A stretch of 64,000 nucleotides of DNA from Frisingicoccus sp902471845. Lineage in GTDB: Bacteria > Bacillota > Clostridia > Lachnospirales > Lachnospiraceae. How positions within the stretch are numbered: the first letter of the stretch is position 1; each line of letters opens with the position of its first letter. The notes below the pieces were generated by a model. The model saw nothing but the letters and a program-made list of their open reading frames with translations, was not told the DNA's origin and made no database searches. Position numbers and translations under genes: made by a program. The stretch lies in NCBI RefSeq assembly GCF_047030795.1, contig NZ_JBKYIC010000007.1. One strand, written 5' to 3'. This document shows positions 43,101-51,104 of the stretch, one piece after another.

Positions 43101-43382
43101 GCCGTGCTGAACGCAAACGGCATGAAAGCCACTCGAATCAATAAAATCCATGATGGTTCTCCAAATGTACTGGATTTGATTTTAGCCGGAGAAGTGGATT
43201 TGATTATTGATACGCCGACCCATGGCCGTGATAAATCAAGGGATGGTTTCCTGATTCGAAGAAATGCCATTGAAACCGGTGTAACTTGTCTCACATCGCT
43301 GGATACGGCACGAGCGCTCGTGACCAGTCTGGAAAATGCCAGCCTTAATAATTTATCCGTTGTAGATATTGCGGAGATTTAG
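40182..43382 (+). CDS. carB: Carbamoyl phosphate synthase large subunit
   Basis: Makes carbamoyl phosphate from bicarbonate, ammonia and two ATP. 1066 residues, the usual length. Two homologous ATP-grasp halves each start with the VLVIGSGPIIIGQ / VIVLGSGPIRIGQ type segment, at about residues 8 and 556, and each contains ATP-grasp blocks (RPAYTLGGSGGG, RPSYVLGGQGM; EVNPRVSRSSALAS, EVNPRSSRTVPYIS). The C-terminal ~130 residues are an MGS-like regulatory domain. ATG at 40182 is preferred over a TTG at 40173 since GGAGG lies nine bases before the ATG. Confidence 0.98.
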   Translation: MPKKNNIKKVLVIGSGPIIIGQAAEFDYAGTQACRSLKEEGIEVVLVNSNPATIMTDKHIADKVYIEPLNVDVLKKIIEKEEPDSLLPTLGGQAALNIAMELYESGFLDEKKVQMIGTTSETIKKAEDRLEFKETMEKIGEPCAASEVCTTLKGCIDFAEKIGYPVVIRPAYTLGGSGGGIAHNLEELKEIASNGLRLSRVGQVLVERYIGGWKEIEYEVMRDSYGNCITVCNMENIDPVGVHTGDSIVVAPSQTLADKEYQMLRTSALNIITELGITGGCNVQYALNPNSFEYCVIEVNPRVSRSSALASKATGYPIAKVAAKIALGYALDEIKNAVTGKTYASFEPALDYCVVKIPKWPFDKFVSAKRTLTTQMKATGEVMSICQNFEGALMKALRSLEQNIYSLNYGGFGELSDEELEKALHLIDDHRLFYIAEAFRRGYDMEKIHAINKIDMWFLDKIKVLVDMENRLKSEELTVELLKEAKRMEFPDKAIAQITGKGEAEIKAMRYRNNIIAAFKMVDTCAAEFESETPYYYSCFGSQNEVEPGDNMRKKVIVLGSGPIRIGQGIEFDYCSVHSVWSLADAGYETIIINNNPETVSTDFDIADKLYFEPLTPEDVENIVRLENPDGAVVQFGGQTAIKLTEAIMKMGVPILGTSSDDVDAAEDRERFDEILEQCKIPRPAGTTVFTTEEALQAANELGYPVLVRPSYVLGGQGMQIAVNDGDIVEFMAIINRDVQEHPILVDKYLVGKEVEVDGVCDGTDILIPGIMEHIERAGVHSGDSISVYPAQSLPEEIIKKLEDYTGRLARALHVKGLLNIQFIVHDNEVYVIEVNPRSSRTVPYISKVTGIPIVDIASKVIVGKTIKELGYEPGLQKKSDYIAIKQPVFSFEKLRGAEISLGPEMKSTGEVLGIAKDFHEALYKSFLGAGINLPRTKKMICTVKDSDKDELIPIAKRFYDLGYEIYATRSTAAVLNANGMKATRINKIHDGSPNVLDLILAGEVDLIIDTPTHGRDKSRDGFLIRRNAIETGVTCLTSLDTARALVTSLENASLNNLSVVDIAEI

Positions 43383-43389
43383 TTTGCTA

Positions 43390-43468
43390 TTGACAAAATA
43401 TGGGATTTACTGATATGATTAGCCCATAAGACAAAGGCGTGCTTACCTGTATAAGTGCGCCTTTTTTT
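43390..43468 (+). promoter_or_regulatory. glnA promoter with attenuator-like leader hairpin
   Basis: TTGACA (43390-43395), 18-base spacer, TATGAT (43414-43419). Fourteen bases later AAAGGCGUGCUUA (43433-43445) pairs with UAAGUGCGCCUUU (43452-43464) as a continuous 13-bp stem with two tandem G-U/U-G pairs, a hexaloop CCUGUA (43446-43451) and a T tract to 43468. This terminator must be read through for glnA to be expressed. The ANTAR protein encoded after glnA is a candidate antiterminator. Confidence 0.8.
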
Positions 43469-43487
43469 AAAAAAGGAGTGAATAGGA

Positions 43488-44819
43488 TTGTCAAGATATA
43501 CGAAACAGGATATCATCAATATGATTCAGGATAATGATGTTGAATTTATCCGTCTGCAGTTTACCGATATTTTCGGAACATTAAAAAATGTGGCGATTAC
43601 AGCCAGTCAGATAGAGAGAGCCCTCAATAATGAATGCATGTTTGACGGCTCAGCGATTGAAGGCTTCGTACGGATTGAAGAATCAGACATGTACCTTCAT
43701 CCGGACCTGGACACATTCCAGATTTTTCCATGGCGTCCGCAGCAGGGGAAGGTGGCCCGGCTGATTTGTGATGTTTACCGTCCAAACGGCGAACCTTTTG
43801 AAGGAGACCCGAGATATATTTTAAAGAAAGTAATTAAACAGGCCGAGGATATGGGCTATAGTTTTGAAGTCGGTCCGGAATGCGAATTTTTCCTTTTCCA
43901 TACCGATGACAATGGCATGCCGACAACCATTACCCATGAAAAAGGCAGCTATTTTGATTTGGGACCGGTGGATTTGGGAGAAAATGCCCGACGGGATATG
44001 GTACTGAATCTGGAGGATATGGGATTTGAAATCGAAGCTTCCCATCATGAAGTGGCATCTGCTCAGCATGAGATTGATTTTGCGCACAACGGAGCCCTCC
44101 AGACGGCAGATGATATCATGACTTTAAAACTGGTTATCAAATCCATTGCAAAGCGTCATGGCCTGCACGCTTCCTTTATGCCGAAGCCTAAGTCGGGAGT
44201 TTCCGGTTCGGGCATGCACATTAACATGTCTTTACAGAAAAATGGACATAATATTTTCTATGCCCCGGAAGGCGATTTGGAACTGAGCGAAGATGCTTAT
44301 CATTTTATCGCCGGTATTTTGGCCCATGCCAAGGGAATGACCGCATTGACCAACCCATTGGTCAATTCCTATAAACGTCTGGTAGCCGGATATGAGGCTC
44401 CGATTTATATTGCCTGGTCTGTGATGAACCGCAGCCCGCTGGTTCGTGTGCCGGCAGCCCGCGGAAAAGGTACCCGTGTAGAGCTGCGCTGCCCGGACCC
44501 GGCATGTAATCCGTATCTTGTTCTGGCCGTCTGCCTGGCTGCCGGTCTGGATGGAATCAAGAAGAAACTTGTTCCTCCGGCAAGGGTTGACCGGAATATT
44601 TTTGAAATGGACCGGAATGAAAAAGAGGCGCTTCATATCGAAAGTCTCCCACAGGACCTGTGCGAAGCAACAAAGGAATTGGAAAAAGATGCTTTTGTCC
44701 GCAATGTGTTGGGTGAGCATGTCAGCGAGAAGTATATTGAAGCGAAATATAAGGAATGGGAAAACTATCGGGTTCAGGTAACTGAATGGGAAATCGAAGA
44801 ATATTTATATCGTATTTAA
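43488..44819 (+). CDS. glnA: Glutamine synthetase type I (alpha subgroup)
   Basis: Dodecameric enzyme making glutamine from glutamate, ammonia and ATP. 443 residues, as in the Bacillus GSI-alpha form. TTG start with AAGGAGTG seven bases upstream. Motifs: DNDVEFIRLQFTDIFGTLKNV, MFDGSAIEGFVRIEESDMYL, SFEVGPECEFFLF, SHHEVASAQHEIDF, KPKSGVSGSGMH and NSYKRLVAGYEAP. There is no adenylylation tyrosine block typical of GSI-beta, so control is by transcription and feedback inhibition. Its leader has a terminator hairpin and an ANTAR gene lies 40 bases downstream. Confidence 0.98.
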   Translation: MSRYTKQDIINMIQDNDVEFIRLQFTDIFGTLKNVAITASQIERALNNECMFDGSAIEGFVRIEESDMYLHPDLDTFQIFPWRPQQGKVARLICDVYRPNGEPFEGDPRYILKKVIKQAEDMGYSFEVGPECEFFLFHTDDNGMPTTITHEKGSYFDLGPVDLGENARRDMVLNLEDMGFEIEASHHEVASAQHEIDFAHNGALQTADDIMTLKLVIKSIAKRHGLHASFMPKPKSGVSGSGMHINMSLQKNGHNIFYAPEGDLELSEDAYHFIAGILAHAKGMTALTNPLVNSYKRLVAGYEAPIYIAWSVMNRSPLVRVPAARGKGTRVELRCPDPACNPYLVLAVCLAAGLDGIKKKLVPPARVDRNIFEMDRNEKEALHIESLPQDLCEATKELEKDAFVRNVLGEHVSEKYIEAKYKEWENYRVQVTEWEIEEYLYRI

Positions 44820-44859
44820 ACGTTAAAACCGACATACAGCAAGGGCCGAGGTGATAGAA

Positions 44860-45411
44860 ATGGTCAGCATAATCGTGGCATTTAAGAAGCAGACAGATGC
44901 AGCAAATATACGAAATCTGTTGACACGGTTTGGGTATAATGTAGTCGGGGTTTGTACAAGCGGAGGAGCTGTATTGAATCTGATTGACCAGATGATTGAT
45001 TCGGATGGAATTATTATATGCGGCTGCCGTTTGAGCGACATGGATTGTTTTAATCTGTACAAATACATGCCCGAATATTATGAAATGGTTATCATGGGGT
45101 CTCAGGCGGCTTTAGAGCAGGTAGAGTATATAGATGCTCTTAAAATTGCTCTGCCGATGAAAGCCCAGGCTTTTATGAATAATATCGGGCTTTTAGAAAC
45201 AACGATGATGCGCAGGCGTAAAAAGCGCCGCGAGATGCCAAAGAGCCGTTCGGGGGAAGAGCGCATCCTGATTGACAGTGCGAAAAGCCTGTTAATGGAA
45301 GCAAAAAAATATACGGAGGAAGAGGCGCATCGTTATCTTCAGAAGACCAGTATGAGCAATGGGACCAGTATGGTGGAAACGGCGCAGATGGTACTGGAGT
45401 TATTTGGATAA
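44860..45411 (+). CDS. ANTAR-domain antiterminator/response regulator
   Basis: 183 residues from ATG 44860 (GAGGTGA upstream; an earlier GTG at 44851 is less well placed). N-terminal ~115 residues are receiver-like (IIVAFKKQTDAANIRNLLTRFGYNVVG), though the usual phospho-Asp pattern is not clear (IIICGCRLSDMDCF). C-terminal ~55 residues form an ANTAR RNA-binding domain: IDSAKSLLMEAKKYTEEEAHRYLQKTSMSNGTSMVETAQMVLEL, with the hallmark AxxxLM...EEAHRYL pattern. ANTAR proteins bind paired hexaloop RNA hairpins to prevent termination. Its position after glnA, whose leader carries a terminator with a hexaloop, suggests that is a target. Whether it is activated by a histidine kinase or by glutamine/ammonium signals is unknown. 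Confidence 0.88.
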   Translation: MVSIIVAFKKQTDAANIRNLLTRFGYNVVGVCTSGGAVLNLIDQMIDSDGIIICGCRLSDMDCFNLYKYMPEYYEMVIMGSQAALEQVEYIDALKIALPMKAQAFMNNIGLLETTMMRRRKKRREMPKSRSGEERILIDSAKSLLMEAKKYTEEEAHRYLQKTSMSNGTSMVETAQMVLELFG

Positions 45412-45423
45412 ACAGGAGGGATT

Positions 45424-46425
45424 ATGGACAAAAACAGCCGGGGGAAATATTTTATCTTAGCAGTATGTATGATATTAACGCTGCTTTTGACAGCGTGCGG
45501 CAGCACATCAGGCAAAGAAGGCATGACGGAACAGTCGTCGGCCAGTGCGAAAATAAACAATTATGCGGCGGCTGACTACGCCTATGATGGCGGCTCTGAT
45601 ATAAGTATTGACGCCTCAGAACTGGAAGCCGCAGGGACGACAGAAGAAGCCGGAAACAGCACCCTGTTGTCGGAAGATACGGCAGCCGCAGAGAGTGGAC
45701 GAAAGCTGATTAAAAATGTCAGTCTGGATGTGGAGACAAAGGATTTTGATACCTTCATATCGAATCTGGAAAAAGAAGTGGAGAGCTTTGAAGGGTATAT
45801 TGAGTATTCCAGTGTCGGAGGCAGCAGTTATCTGTTCGAGAGCAGTCAGCGGACAGCCTGGTATACAGTGAGGATTCCGGAAGCAAAACTGGAGACCTTT
45901 ATATCAAAGGTGGGAGATAATGGAAACATTACGAATATCTCACAGAATATCCGGGACATTACGTTGGAATATGTTGATGTGGCCGGGCGGATATCAACGC
46001 TGGAGTCTGAGCTTGAACGGCTGAATGAATTGCTTTCGGAAGCTTCATCCATCGAGGATGTTCTGGCTATTGAGTCCAAAATTTCCGATGTCCGCTATGA
46101 ATTGGAGTCTTATCAGAGTCAGATGAACAGTTATGATAATCAGATTGATTACAGCACGGTAAATATTAATATACTTGAGGTGGATGTTGTATCGGCGAGC
46201 CAGAGTGATTCGGCCTGGGAACAGATTCAGAGCGGATTTATGAGCAGTCTTTATGGCCTTGGACAGGGCTTGAGCAGTTTAGTGATTGGGCTGCTCAGTG
46301 CGATTCCATATCTGGCAGTCATCGCTGCAGTTATCGTGATTATTGTGAAAGCTGCCCACAGACGGGGAAGAAAAAAGAAAGAACGTCAGGCGGAACAGCC
46401 GAAGACGGATGAAACAGAGCAATAG
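45424..46425 (+). CDS. DUF4349 lipoprotein
   Basis: 333-residue surface lipoprotein. Signal peptide with lipobox LLTAC (Cys about residue 25), a low-complexity Ala/Ser/Glu linker to about 95, a DUF4349 domain (about 97-255: NVSLDVETKDFDTFISNLEKEV, YTVRIPEAKLETFISKVGD, ISTLESELERLNELL, DYSTVNINILEVDV) containing a coiled coil, a C-terminal membrane span (about 280-305, AIPYLAVIAAVIVIIVKAA) and a short basic tail. Role unknown; the family is envelope-associated. AGGAGG precedes the ATG. A hairpin follows. Confidence 0.88.
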   Translation: MDKNSRGKYFILAVCMILTLLLTACGSTSGKEGMTEQSSASAKINNYAAADYAYDGGSDISIDASELEAAGTTEEAGNSTLLSEDTAAAESGRKLIKNVSLDVETKDFDTFISNLEKEVESFEGYIEYSSVGGSSYLFESSQRTAWYTVRIPEAKLETFISKVGDNGNITNISQNIRDITLEYVDVAGRISTLESELERLNELLSEASSIEDVLAIESKISDVRYELESYQSQMNSYDNQIDYSTVNINILEVDVVSASQSDSAWEQIQSGFMSSLYGLGQGLSSLVIGLLSAIPYLAVIAAVIVIIVKAAHRRGRKKKERQAEQPKTDETEQ

Positions 46426-46433
46426 AAAGTGTT

Positions 46434-46456
46434 TTCCCGGAATTTTTAATTCCGGG
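46434..46456 (+). terminator. Strong hairpin after DUF4349 gene
   Basis: TCCCGGAATT-TTT-AATTCCGGGA, ten base pairs with a three-base loop. The U tract (ATCCTGTTTA) is poor, so it may not fully stop transcription into gatC. Confidence 0.65.
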
Positions 46457-46485
46457 AATCCTGTTTATAGAAGGAGGACGGTTTT

Positions 46486-46779
46486 ATGGCAAATGTGATT
46501 TCGGATGAAACGATAGAATATGTCGGCATTTTAGCAAAACTTGAATTGTCTGAGGAAGAAAAAGAGCAGGCGAAAAAAGATATGGGCAGCATGTTGGATT
46601 ATATTGACAAATTAAATGAACTGGACACTTCCGGGGTGGAACCGATGTCCCATGTATTTCCGGTACATAATGTATTTCGGGAAGATGTTGTTGTCAATGG
46701 AGATACCCGTGAAAAAATCCTGGCCAATGCGCCAAAGGAAAAAGACGGCAGTTTTGTTGTGCCAAAGACGGTAGAGTAG
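46486..46779 (+). CDS. gatC: Asp-tRNA(Asn)/Glu-tRNA(Gln) amidotransferase subunit C
   Basis: 97-residue stabilising subunit of the GatCAB complex, which turns Glu-tRNA(Gln) and Asp-tRNA(Asn) into the amide forms. Typical MANVISDETIEYVGILAKLEL...FPVHNVFREDVV pattern. AAGGAGG precedes the ATG; gatA follows after ten bases. Confidence 0.96.
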   Translation: MANVISDETIEYVGILAKLELSEEEKEQAKKDMGSMLDYIDKLNELDTSGVEPMSHVFPVHNVFREDVVVNGDTREKILANAPKEKDGSFVVPKTVE

Positions 46780-46789
46780 GAGGCAGGCC

Positions 46790-48262
46790 ATGGATTTAAT
46801 GCAGTTGACCGCAGTTGAACTGGGGAAAAAGATTAAAAATAAAGAAGTAACTGTGAAGGAATGCGTGGAAGCCGCTCTTACTCAGGTGGATGCCGTGGAA
46901 GGGCAGATTCACAGTTTTGTCACCATAGACAGGGAAGGGGCTTTGAAAAAAGCCGAAGAAATTCAGGCGAAGATTGATTCCGGAGAACTTACGGGACCGT
47001 TGGCCGGTGTTCCTGTGGCGATTAAAGATAATATGTGTACGGAGGGCCTGCTGACAACCTGCAGCTCAAAAATTCTCTATAATTTTGTGCCGACTTATAC
47101 CTCCGAAGCCGTGCTGAATCTGGAAAAGGCCGGAGCGGTCATTATCGGAAAAACGAATATGGATGAGTTTGCCATGGGAAGCACGACAGAGACCTCGGCC
47201 TTTGGCGCGACGAAAAATCCGTGGAACACAGACCATGTACCGGGCGGCTCTTCCGGCGGCTCCTGTACCGCTGTGGCAGCTGAGGAAGTACCTTATGCCC
47301 TGGGTTCCGACACGGGCGGTTCCATCCGTCAGCCGAGCTCTTTCTGCGGGGTTGTGGGAATTAAGCCAACCTATGGCACCGTATCCCGCTATGGTCTTAT
47401 TGCTTATGGTTCTTCTCTGGACCAGATTGGACCAGTGGCGAAGGATGTGACTGACTGTGCGACGATTCTGGAAGCTATTGCTTCTTATGATTCAAAGGAC
47501 AGCACCTCTGTTCGGCGGGAAGAGTATGACTTCACATCGGCTTTGGTGGACGATGTGAAGGGACTGCGTATCGGAATTCCGAGAGATTATTTTGGCGAAG
47601 GACTGGATGCAGAAGTGAAGGCCGCTGTTCTTGGCGCCGCAAAGGCGCTTGAAGAAAAAGGGGCCATTGTGGAAGAATTCGATTTAAGCCTGGTGGAATA
47701 TGCAATTCCGGCTTATTATGTTATCGCTTCGGCAGAGGCCAGTTCCAACCTGGCCCGGTTTGACGGCGTGAAATACGGGTATCGTACGGAAGAGTATGAG
47801 GGGCTCCACAACATGTATAAAAAGAGCCGTTCTGAAGGCTTTGGTCCGGAAGTAAAACGGCGGATTATGCTTGGGTCTTTCGTTCTCAGCTCCGGCTACT
47901 ACGATGCCTACTATCTGAAAGCACTGCGTACCAAAGCTTTGATTAAACAGGCTTTTGATAAGGCCTTTGAAAAATATGACGTCATTCTGGGGCCGGCGGC
48001 GCCGACCACCGCACCAAAACTTGGTGATTCCCTCAGCGACCCAATCAAAATGTACCTGGGAGATATCTATACGATATCGGTCAACCTGGCCGGACTTCCG
48101 GGTTTATCGATGCCGTGCGGTACGGACAGTAAGGGTCTGCCGATTGGTGTTCAGATGATTGGTGACTGTTTTAAAGAAAAAAATATTATTCGGGCGGCTT
48201 ACGCCTTTGAACAGACAAGAACTTACCGGAGACCGGCCATGGCCGAGAAAGGAGCAGAATAA
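46790..48262 (+). CDS. gatA: Asp-tRNA(Asn)/Glu-tRNA(Gln) amidotransferase subunit A
   Basis: 490-residue amidase subunit that frees ammonia from glutamine. The Ser-cisSer-Lys catalytic set is visible in VPVAIKDNMCTEG (Lys) and PGGSSGGSCTAVAA with SDTGGSIRQPSS (the two serines), followed by FCGVVGIKPTYG. Full length. Its stop overlaps the gatB start by one base (TAATG). Confidence 0.98.
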   Translation: MDLMQLTAVELGKKIKNKEVTVKECVEAALTQVDAVEGQIHSFVTIDREGALKKAEEIQAKIDSGELTGPLAGVPVAIKDNMCTEGLLTTCSSKILYNFVPTYTSEAVLNLEKAGAVIIGKTNMDEFAMGSTTETSAFGATKNPWNTDHVPGGSSGGSCTAVAAEEVPYALGSDTGGSIRQPSSFCGVVGIKPTYGTVSRYGLIAYGSSLDQIGPVAKDVTDCATILEAIASYDSKDSTSVRREEYDFTSALVDDVKGLRIGIPRDYFGEGLDAEVKAAVLGAAKALEEKGAIVEEFDLSLVEYAIPAYYVIASAEASSNLARFDGVKYGYRTEEYEGLHNMYKKSRSEGFGPEVKRRIMLGSFVLSSGYYDAYYLKALRTKALIKQAFDKAFEKYDVILGPAAPTTAPKLGDSLSDPIKMYLGDIYTISVNLAGLPGLSMPCGTDSKGLPIGVQMIGDCFKEKNIIRAAYAFEQTRTYRRPAMAEKGAE

Positions 48263-49704
48263 TGGAAAAACAGTATGAAACCGTCATTGGACTGGAAGTC
48301 CATGTAGAACTTGCGACAAAGACAAAAATTTTCTGTTCCTGCAGTACTGAATTCGGCGGCGCGCCGAATACCCACACCTGCCCGGTATGTACCGGGATGC
48401 CAGGTTCCCTGCCGGTATTAAATAAGCAGGTCGTTGAGTATGCCATTGCCGTAGGCCTGGCAACCAACTGTTCCATTACCCAGTATTGCAAATTTGACCG
48501 GAAGAATTATTTTTATCCGGATAATCCTCAGAACTATCAGATTTCTCAGTTGTATCTGCCAATCTGCCGAAACGGCGGCGTGGAGATTGAGACAAAGGAC
48601 GGAGGAAAAAAGGTTGTTGGTATTCACGAAATCCATATGGAGGAGGATGCGGGAAAGCTCATTCACGACGAGTGGGAAGATGCTTCTCTGGTAGATTTCA
48701 ACCGTTCCGGCGTACCTCTGATTGAAATCGTGTCCGAGCCGGATATGCGTTCGGCCGACGAGGTGATTGCCTATCTGGAAAAACTTCGTATGATTATCCA
48801 GTACTTAGGCGCTTCCGACTGTAAACTTCAGGAAGGTTCCATGCGGGCCGACGTCAATTTATCCATCCGGGAGGCGGGTGCTGAAGCCTTCGGCACCCGA
48901 ACCGAGATGAAAAACCTGAACTCTTTCAAGGCTATTGCGAGAGCCATTGAGGGTGAGCGGGAACGTCAGATTGATTTGCTGGAATCGGGCAAGGCGGTCA
49001 TACAGGAAACCCGGCGTTGGGACGATAATAAAGAAACTTCCTATGCGATGCGTTCCAAAGAAGATGCCCAGGATTACCGTTATTTTCCGGAACCGGACCT
49101 TGTTCCGATTATCATCAGTGATGAGTGGATTGAGGAAATCCGCGGCCGTCAGCCGGAGCTTCGGACAGAAAAGCTGGAGCGGTATAAGACCGAATACGAT
49201 ATTCCGCAGTATGATGCAGAAATCATCACTTCCCATAAAAAACTGGCCGATATTTTTGAGGCCACGGTAGCCCTCGGCAAGAAGCCGAAGGAAGTATCAA
49301 ACTGGCTGATGGTAGAAACGATGCGCCTCTTAAAAGAGCATGATATGGAGCCGTCCGATTTGGCCTTTGCACCGGAAAATCTGGCAAAACTTATCGGCTT
49401 GATTGAGAAGGGCGCCATTAACCGAACCACGGCAAAGGAAGTTTTTGAGAAAGTCTTTGCTGAGAATGTGGAGCCGGAAGTATATGTGGAAGAGAACGGC
49501 TTGAAGATTGAGGCTGATGACGGCGCGCTCAAAGGCATCATCGAGGGTATAGTAGCCGCAAACCCTCAGTCTGTGGCCGACTATAAGGCCGGAAAGAAAA
49601 AAGCCATCGGTTTCCTCGTGGGTCAGACGATGAAGGCCATGAAGGGCAAAGCTAATCCGGGAACGGTGAATAAAATGCTGACAGAGATTTTAGATAAAGA
49701 GTAG
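48262..49704 (+). CDS. gatB: Asp-tRNA(Asn)/Glu-tRNA(Gln) amidotransferase subunit B
   Basis: 480-residue tRNA-binding and kinase subunit. Markers: YETVIGLEVHVEL, FCSCSTEFGGAPNTHTCPVC (zinc cysteines), YFYPDNPQNYQISQ, DFNRSGVPLIEIVSEPDMRS, and a C-terminal YqeY-like helical tail (AINRTTAKEVFEKVF, KANPGTVNKMLTEIL). Last gene of gatCAB, followed by a strong terminator. Confidence 0.98.
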   Translation: MEKQYETVIGLEVHVELATKTKIFCSCSTEFGGAPNTHTCPVCTGMPGSLPVLNKQVVEYAIAVGLATNCSITQYCKFDRKNYFYPDNPQNYQISQLYLPICRNGGVEIETKDGGKKVVGIHEIHMEEDAGKLIHDEWEDASLVDFNRSGVPLIEIVSEPDMRSADEVIAYLEKLRMIIQYLGASDCKLQEGSMRADVNLSIREAGAEAFGTRTEMKNLNSFKAIARAIEGERERQIDLLESGKAVIQETRRWDDNKETSYAMRSKEDAQDYRYFPEPDLVPIIISDEWIEEIRGRQPELRTEKLERYKTEYDIPQYDAEIITSHKKLADIFEATVALGKKPKEVSNWLMVETMRLLKEHDMEPSDLAFAPENLAKLIGLIEKGAINRTTAKEVFEKVFAENVEPEVYVEENGLKIEADDGALKGIIEGIVAANPQSVADYKAGKKKAIGFLVGQTMKAMKGKANPGTVNKMLTEILDKE

Positions 49705-49736
49705 GGCTATTTAAAAGAACTGTCATATAGAATGTG

Positions 49737-49776
49737 AAAAGACGGGTAAGAAGCAGTGACTTTTTACCCGTCTTTT
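49737..49776 (+). terminator. Terminator after gatCAB
   Basis: AAAAGACGGGTAA (49737-49749) pairs perfectly with TTACCCGTCTTTT (49764-49776), ending in four T. The remaining ~160 bases to sbcD are AT-rich with no gene seen. Confidence 0.93.
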
Positions 49777-49937
49777 ATGGCTAAAATTTTTTAGATGGCA
49801 AATTTGTTTATAAGTTTTGTATATCGGCTGTTTTATTATATTCAAATATAGAAAAATACCAGTATGGATTTGCGATTCAAAATAATAATATTTGTGGTAG
49901 AATAAAGCAAGCAGGAATTATTTTTTGGAGGTTTGCA

Positions 49938-51104
49938 TTGAAAATATTTCATATTGCCGATTTACATATCGGAAAACAATTGAATTATTATAATTTAAAA
50001 GAAAATCAGGAGAATATCCTGAACCAGATGATTAATCGGATGGAAGAATACCGGCCGGATGTGCTGCTGATTGCCGGAGATATCTTTGATAAATCCATGC
50101 CGTCGGGGGAAGCCTACAGTTTGTTTGACAACTTTTTAAATCGGGCGGCGGCTCTTTGTCCGCCAATCCCCATTGTTATCATTGCGGGAAATCATGATTC
50201 ACCGGAACGGCTGAATTATGCCAGCAGTTTTATGGAAAAACATCAGATTTATATATCGGCCATGCCGCCCCAGAGGACAGACGAATATCTGAAAAAAGTG
50301 GTGCTGGAAGACGATTATGGTCCGGTCAATATCTATCTTCTGCCCTTTACAAAGCCGGGCTATGTGCGGCCTTTATTTCCGGACAGAGATATTCCGGATT
50401 ATGAGACGGCTGTCCGGGCAGTTCTTGAACGGGAGAACATCGATGTATCCCAGAGAAATATCCTTGTGTCTCATCAGTTTTATCAGAGTTCGGGATGGGA
50501 GACATCCACCTGTGATTCGGAGCAGGTACTCTTATCCATCGGCGGACTGGACCGAATCGACATTTCAGTTTTAAAGGATTTTGATTACGTGGCGTTAGGG
50601 CATTTGCATGGTCCTCAGAAGATTAAGGAAGAATGGATTCGCTACGCTGGTTCCCCTCTGAAATATTCGGTCAGTGAAGAACGACACCATAAGTCGATTA
50701 CAATGGTCACTTTAGGAGAAAAAGGAGAGAAAACTGAAATTCGGCAGATTCCACTGAATCCCCGACAGGATGTGCGGACAGAGCGGGGAACATTGAAAGA
50801 AATTCTGGAGCGGGCCACAGAAGCAAATCGACATGATTTTATTAGTGTGACATTGACCGATGAAAATGAGCCTTACCGGATGAAGGAAACGCTTCGGGAA
50901 GTTTATGATTATCTCCTGGAAATCCGGGTGGATAATACACGGACAAGAAAACGCCTGGAGCTCACTCTGGAAACACAGGAGAATCTGACGCCTTTCGAGG
51001 CCTTTCGGGCCTTTTATGAGGACGTTGCGAAAATGCCGTTGACAGGGGCGGAGGAAGCTTTGCTTGAGAAAACCTTGAATCAATTGACGGAGGATAAGGA
51101 ATGA
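49938..51104 (+). CDS. sbcD: Nuclease SbcCD subunit D
   Basis: 388-residue Mn2+-dependent exo/endonuclease (Mre11 homologue) acting on hairpins and DNA ends with SbcC. Metallophosphoesterase motifs in order: ADLHIGKQ, IAGDIFDKS, IAGNHDSPERL, VSHQFY, ALGHLHGPQ. TTG start with TTTGGAGG upstream. C-terminal capping domain and ~60 residue tail complete the usual length. Overlaps sbcC by four bases (ATGA). Confidence 0.96.
   Translation: MKIFHIADLHIGKQLNYYNLKENQENILNQMINRMEEYRPDVLLIAGDIFDKSMPSGEAYSLFDNFLNRAAALCPPIPIVIIAGNHDSPERLNYASSFMEKHQIYISAMPPQRTDEYLKKVVLEDDYGPVNIYLLPFTKPGYVRPLFPDRDIPDYETAVRAVLERENIDVSQRNILVSHQFYQSSGWETSTCDSEQVLLSIGGLDRIDISVLKDFDYVALGHLHGPQKIKEEWIRYAGSPLKYSVSEERHHKSITMVTLGEKGEKTEIRQIPLNPRQDVRTERGTLKEILERATEANRHDFISVTLTDENEPYRMKETLREVYDYLLEIRVDNTRTRKRLELTLETQENLTPFEAFRAFYEDVAKMPLTGAEEALLEKTLNQLTEDKE

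Noticed and set aside
43426..43487. Canonical ANTAR dual-hexaloop target in the glnA leader
   Set aside because: Only one hexaloop stem is visible; the first loop base is C not A, and there is not enough room upstream for a second hairpin. Kept as a weaker finding.
46426..46485. T-box leader before gatCAB
   Set aside because: Only 60 bases lie between the DUF4349 stop and gatC, and there is no T-box consensus.
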